This document shows, piece by piece, positions 62,102 to 64,000 of a stretch of DNA of 64,000 nt. The position numbers and the translations under genes were made by a program. The notes under the pieces were generated by a model. The model was given only the letters and a program-made list of their open reading frames with translations. It searched no databases and had not been told where the DNA came from. This DNA comes from Pseudomonas sp. Bout1 (GTDB lineage: Bacteria > Pseudomonadota > Gammaproteobacteria > Pseudomonadales > Pseudomonadaceae): assembly GCF_034314165.1 (NCBI RefSeq), contig NZ_JAVIWK010000001.1:186001-250000 (forward strand), given 5' to 3'. Each line of letters opens with the position of its first letter. Position 1 is the first letter of the stretch.

Positions 62102-62833
62102 TCAGACCAAACCGCCATTGGCGCGCAGGATTTGCCCATTCACCCAGCCACCGGCCGGGCTCACCAGAAACGACACCACGCGGGCGATATCTTCCGGTTG
62201 GCCAAGGCGTTCCAGCGGCGCCATCTTGGCCAGGCCCTGGATCTGCTCTTCGCTTTTGCCATGCAGGAACAGTTCGGTCGCCACCGGGCCCGGGGCCACG
62301 GCGTTGACGGTGATGCGCCGGCCGCGCATTTCCTTGGCGAACACTTGGGTCAAGGATTCCACCGCTGCCTTGCTGGCGATGTACACCGCATAACCCGGGA
62401 AGTTGAGGCCTACGGTGCTGCTGGAAAAGTTGACGATGCGCCCGCCGTCATTCATGCGCGTGGCGGCTTCACGCAGGGCGTTGAAGGTGCCGCGGGTGTG
62501 GATGTCGAAGTTCTGGTTGTACAGCTCGTCGCTGTGTTGGGCCAGTGGCAGTGCCTTGAGAATACCGGCGTTGTTGATCAGCACGTCGACCTTGCCGAGT
62601 TGGGCTTCGGTCTGGTCGAACAGGCGCTTTACGTCGGCCGCGCTTGAAACGTCGCCCTGTATCGCTATGGCTTGGTGGCCGGCCTGGCGCAGTTCCACCA
62701 CCAGTTTTGAAGCTTCGGTGGCACTGTTGGCGTAGTTGATGGCGACGGCGTAACCGTCGGCGGCCAGTTGTTTGGCAACCACGGCGCCGATGCCGCGGGA
62801 AGCGCCGGTAACGATAGCAACTTGAGGGGTCAT
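62102..62833 (-). CDS. short-chain dehydrogenase/reductase
   Basis: NAD(P)-dependent oxidoreductase of 243 aa of the classical SDR family (FabG-like). The cofactor loop is TGASRGIG at 9-16, followed by NNAG, the catalytic serine in NFSSSTVG and YIASK as the YxxxK motif near residue 150. Substrate unknown. It diverges from a LysR gene 119 bp away that likely regulates it. Confidence 0.9.
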   Translation of the reverse strand: MTPQVAIVTGASRGIGAVVAKQLAADGYAVAINYANSATEASKLVVELRQAGHQAIAIQGDVSSAADVKRLFDQTEAQLGKVDVLINNAGILKALPLAQHSDELYNQNFDIHTRGTFNALREAATRMNDGGRIVNFSSSTVGLNFPGYAVYIASKAAVESLTQVFAKEMRGRRITVNAVAPGPVATELFLHGKSEEQIQGLAKMAPLERLGQPEDIARVVSFLVSPAGGWVNGQILRANGGLV

Positions 62834-62952
62834 GATCAGGTTTCCTTGGGGCGTTGGCTGGGTGTGGAAGCAGGTTCACATGTTTACCCAAGCGGATAAA
62901 TGCGCCAAAGTTGCCTTGACTGTTCAATAATCGCCAACAATGGAGACGCGCT

Positions 62953-63843
62953 GTGGACCAAGTCAAAGCGATGAAGGTGTTCGTGCGAATTTACGAACGC
63001 TGCAGCTTCACTCTAGCGGCCGATGACCTGAACCTGCCACGCGCCACCCTGACCCACACCCTGAACCAGTTCGAAGCCTGGCTCGGCACGCGCCTGCTGG
63101 AGCGCAGCACTCGCCGCGTACGCCCGACCCTCGATGGCGAGGCGTACTACCTGCGTTGCGTGCAACTGCTGGCCGAGTTGGAAGAAGCGGAGCTGGCCTT
63201 CCGTTCGGTGGCACCCAAGGGCCGCCTGCGGGTGGATTTGCACGGCACCCTGGCCAAGTACTTCGTGATCCCGGCGCTGCCGCAGTTCATGGCGCGCTAC
63301 CCGGAAATCGAACTGTCCATCAGCGAGGCAGACCGCTTTGTCGACCTGATCGCCGAAGGCGTGGATTGCGTGCTGCGGGCGGGCACCCTGGAGGACTCGG
63401 CGTTGATCGGCCGGCGTGTTGCAACGTTGCGCCAGGTGACCTGTGCGAGCCCGGCGTACCTGCGCAAATACGGCGAGCCGAAAAGCCTCGCCGACCTCAG
63501 TGAACACCGTGCAGTGAATTACGTTTCGCGCACCACCGCGAAGCTGTTCCCGTTCGAATTCCTGGTCGACGGCCAACTCCAGGAAGTGACGATCGAGGGT
63601 GCACTGTCAGTGTTCGGCGCAGAGATTTATTCCGCCAGCGCGGTTGCTGGACTCGGCATTATCCAGTGCCCGCACTACCGCATGGCCGAGCTGATCAACC
63701 AGGGCGCGATGCGGGAAATCCTCACCCATACACCGCCGCCGCCGATGCCGGTTTCGGTGCTTTACCCACAAAACCGACACATGTCGCCGAGGGTGCGGGT
63801 GTTCGTCGATTGGCTCGCCGAAATCTTCTCCACCGCCCGCTAA
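62953..63843 (+). CDS. LysR-family regulator (divergent from SDR gene)
   Basis: LysR-type regulator of 296 aa of the CrgA/DmlR-like group: FTLAADDLNLPRATLTHTLN as DNA-binding helix and RVDLHGTLAKYFVIPALPQF opening the effector domain. The start is a GTG at 62953 with GGAG upstream; an ATG at 62971 is less likely because it would shorten helix 1. A weak AACCC/GGGTT hairpin with TTTCTT follows the stop. Confidence 0.9.
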   Translation: MDQVKAMKVFVRIYERCSFTLAADDLNLPRATLTHTLNQFEAWLGTRLLERSTRRVRPTLDGEAYYLRCVQLLAELEEAELAFRSVAPKGRLRVDLHGTLAKYFVIPALPQFMARYPEIELSISEADRFVDLIAEGVDCVLRAGTLEDSALIGRRVATLRQVTCASPAYLRKYGEPKSLADLSEHRAVNYVSRTTAKLFPFEFLVDGQLQEVTIEGALSVFGAEIYSASAVAGLGIIQCPHYRMAELINQGAMREILTHTPPPPMPVSVLYPQNRHMSPRVRVFVDWLAEIFSTAR

Positions 63844-63983
63844 CCCGCGTAATTGCTGGGTTTCTTAAATTTAATTTCATCCGGGTAAAGGGTGCTTTGA
63901 CTCCGAACTGTCACATGGCCATCGCCTAATTGTGTGAAGCGTTTGACGCTTTCATTTCAGAACAGTGACGGAGACCGGTACCA

Positions 63984-64000
63984 ATGAAGACGTTATTAAG
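63984..64000 (+). CDS. start of a further gene (partial)
   Basis: ATG at 63984 with GGAG at 63970-63973, coding MKTLL before the window ends. The 140-bp upstream region has a promoter-like stretch. Too little sequence remains to identify the product. Confidence 0.45.

Noticed and set aside
63915..63935. Partial Pho box (CTGTCACATGGCC) before the last gene
   Set aside because: Only one half resembles the PhoB repeat and the downstream gene cannot be identified.

Overview
The window is a high-GC chromosomal stretch that reads as a member of the Pseudomonas fluorescens group. Three things point there: the gene order (gabDT; desaturase, GGDEF-EAL protein, oscA, sbp, cysTWA, as around PA0280-PA0286 of P. 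aeruginosa from memory), triABC with its two adaptors, and more than a dozen Pseudomonas-type REP palindromes (arms such as TGTGGGAGC...GGCTTGCC). No database search was possible, so names rest on motifs, family knowledge and context.

Layout. 1-2990: a VWA-domain lipoprotein, an ECF sigma factor and a membrane protein, closed by a clear terminator. 2990-5047: an AT-richer scar of a mobile element (small hypothetical genes, a frameshifted gene, an N-terminal integrase remnant) beside a tRNA-Arg(CCG). 5443-8345: gabD-gabT for GABA use. 8483-14465: HDOD response regulator, PAS-GGDEF diguanylate cyclase, delta-9 desaturase and a PAS-GGDEF-EAL protein. 14766-18921: oscA-sbp-cysT-cysW-cysA sulfate uptake. 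19019-26612: Mpo1-like protein, Crp/Fnr regulator, lone receiver, AraC regulator with a divergent desaturase, two LysR regulators, MFS permease plus deaminase. 26853-28841: tonB (frameshifted as read), exbB, exbD. 28842-29811: a 773-bp imperfect palindrome.

29812-35822: serine hydrolase, SfnR-like sigma-54 activator, orphan MetQ lipoprotein-type binding protein and a complete polar amino-acid ABC transporter. 35939-37102: ATPase. 37225-44667: triABC RND efflux operon followed closely by a predicted glycoside hydrolase. 44647-46129: a tandem array of six palindromes whose spacers are mosaics of the 3' ends of both flanking genes. 46136-53400: methyltransferase, then metI-metN-metQ, an FMN-dependent monooxygenase and two SfnB-type oxidoreductases on the minus strand, led by a 20-codon upstream ORF. 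53523-59285: a two-module hypothetical protein, a cystine-type ABC transporter, D-cysteine desulfhydrase and an EpsC-type serine acetyltransferase. 59673-63843: BetT choline transporter behind a BetI-like operator, small membrane protein, SDR and LysR; a further gene begins at 63984.

Taken together, a large share of the window serves sulfur acquisition: sulfate import, sulfone/sulfonate-type oxidation (SfnR, SfnB, LLM monooxygenase), methionine and cystine import, D-cysteine breakdown and O-acetylserine supply. Several of these units share an upstream TATTCC-like AT-rich motif. The least ordinary observations are the mosaic array at 44647-46129, the long palindrome at 28914-29686, the tonB frameshift and the short upstream ORF of sfnB.
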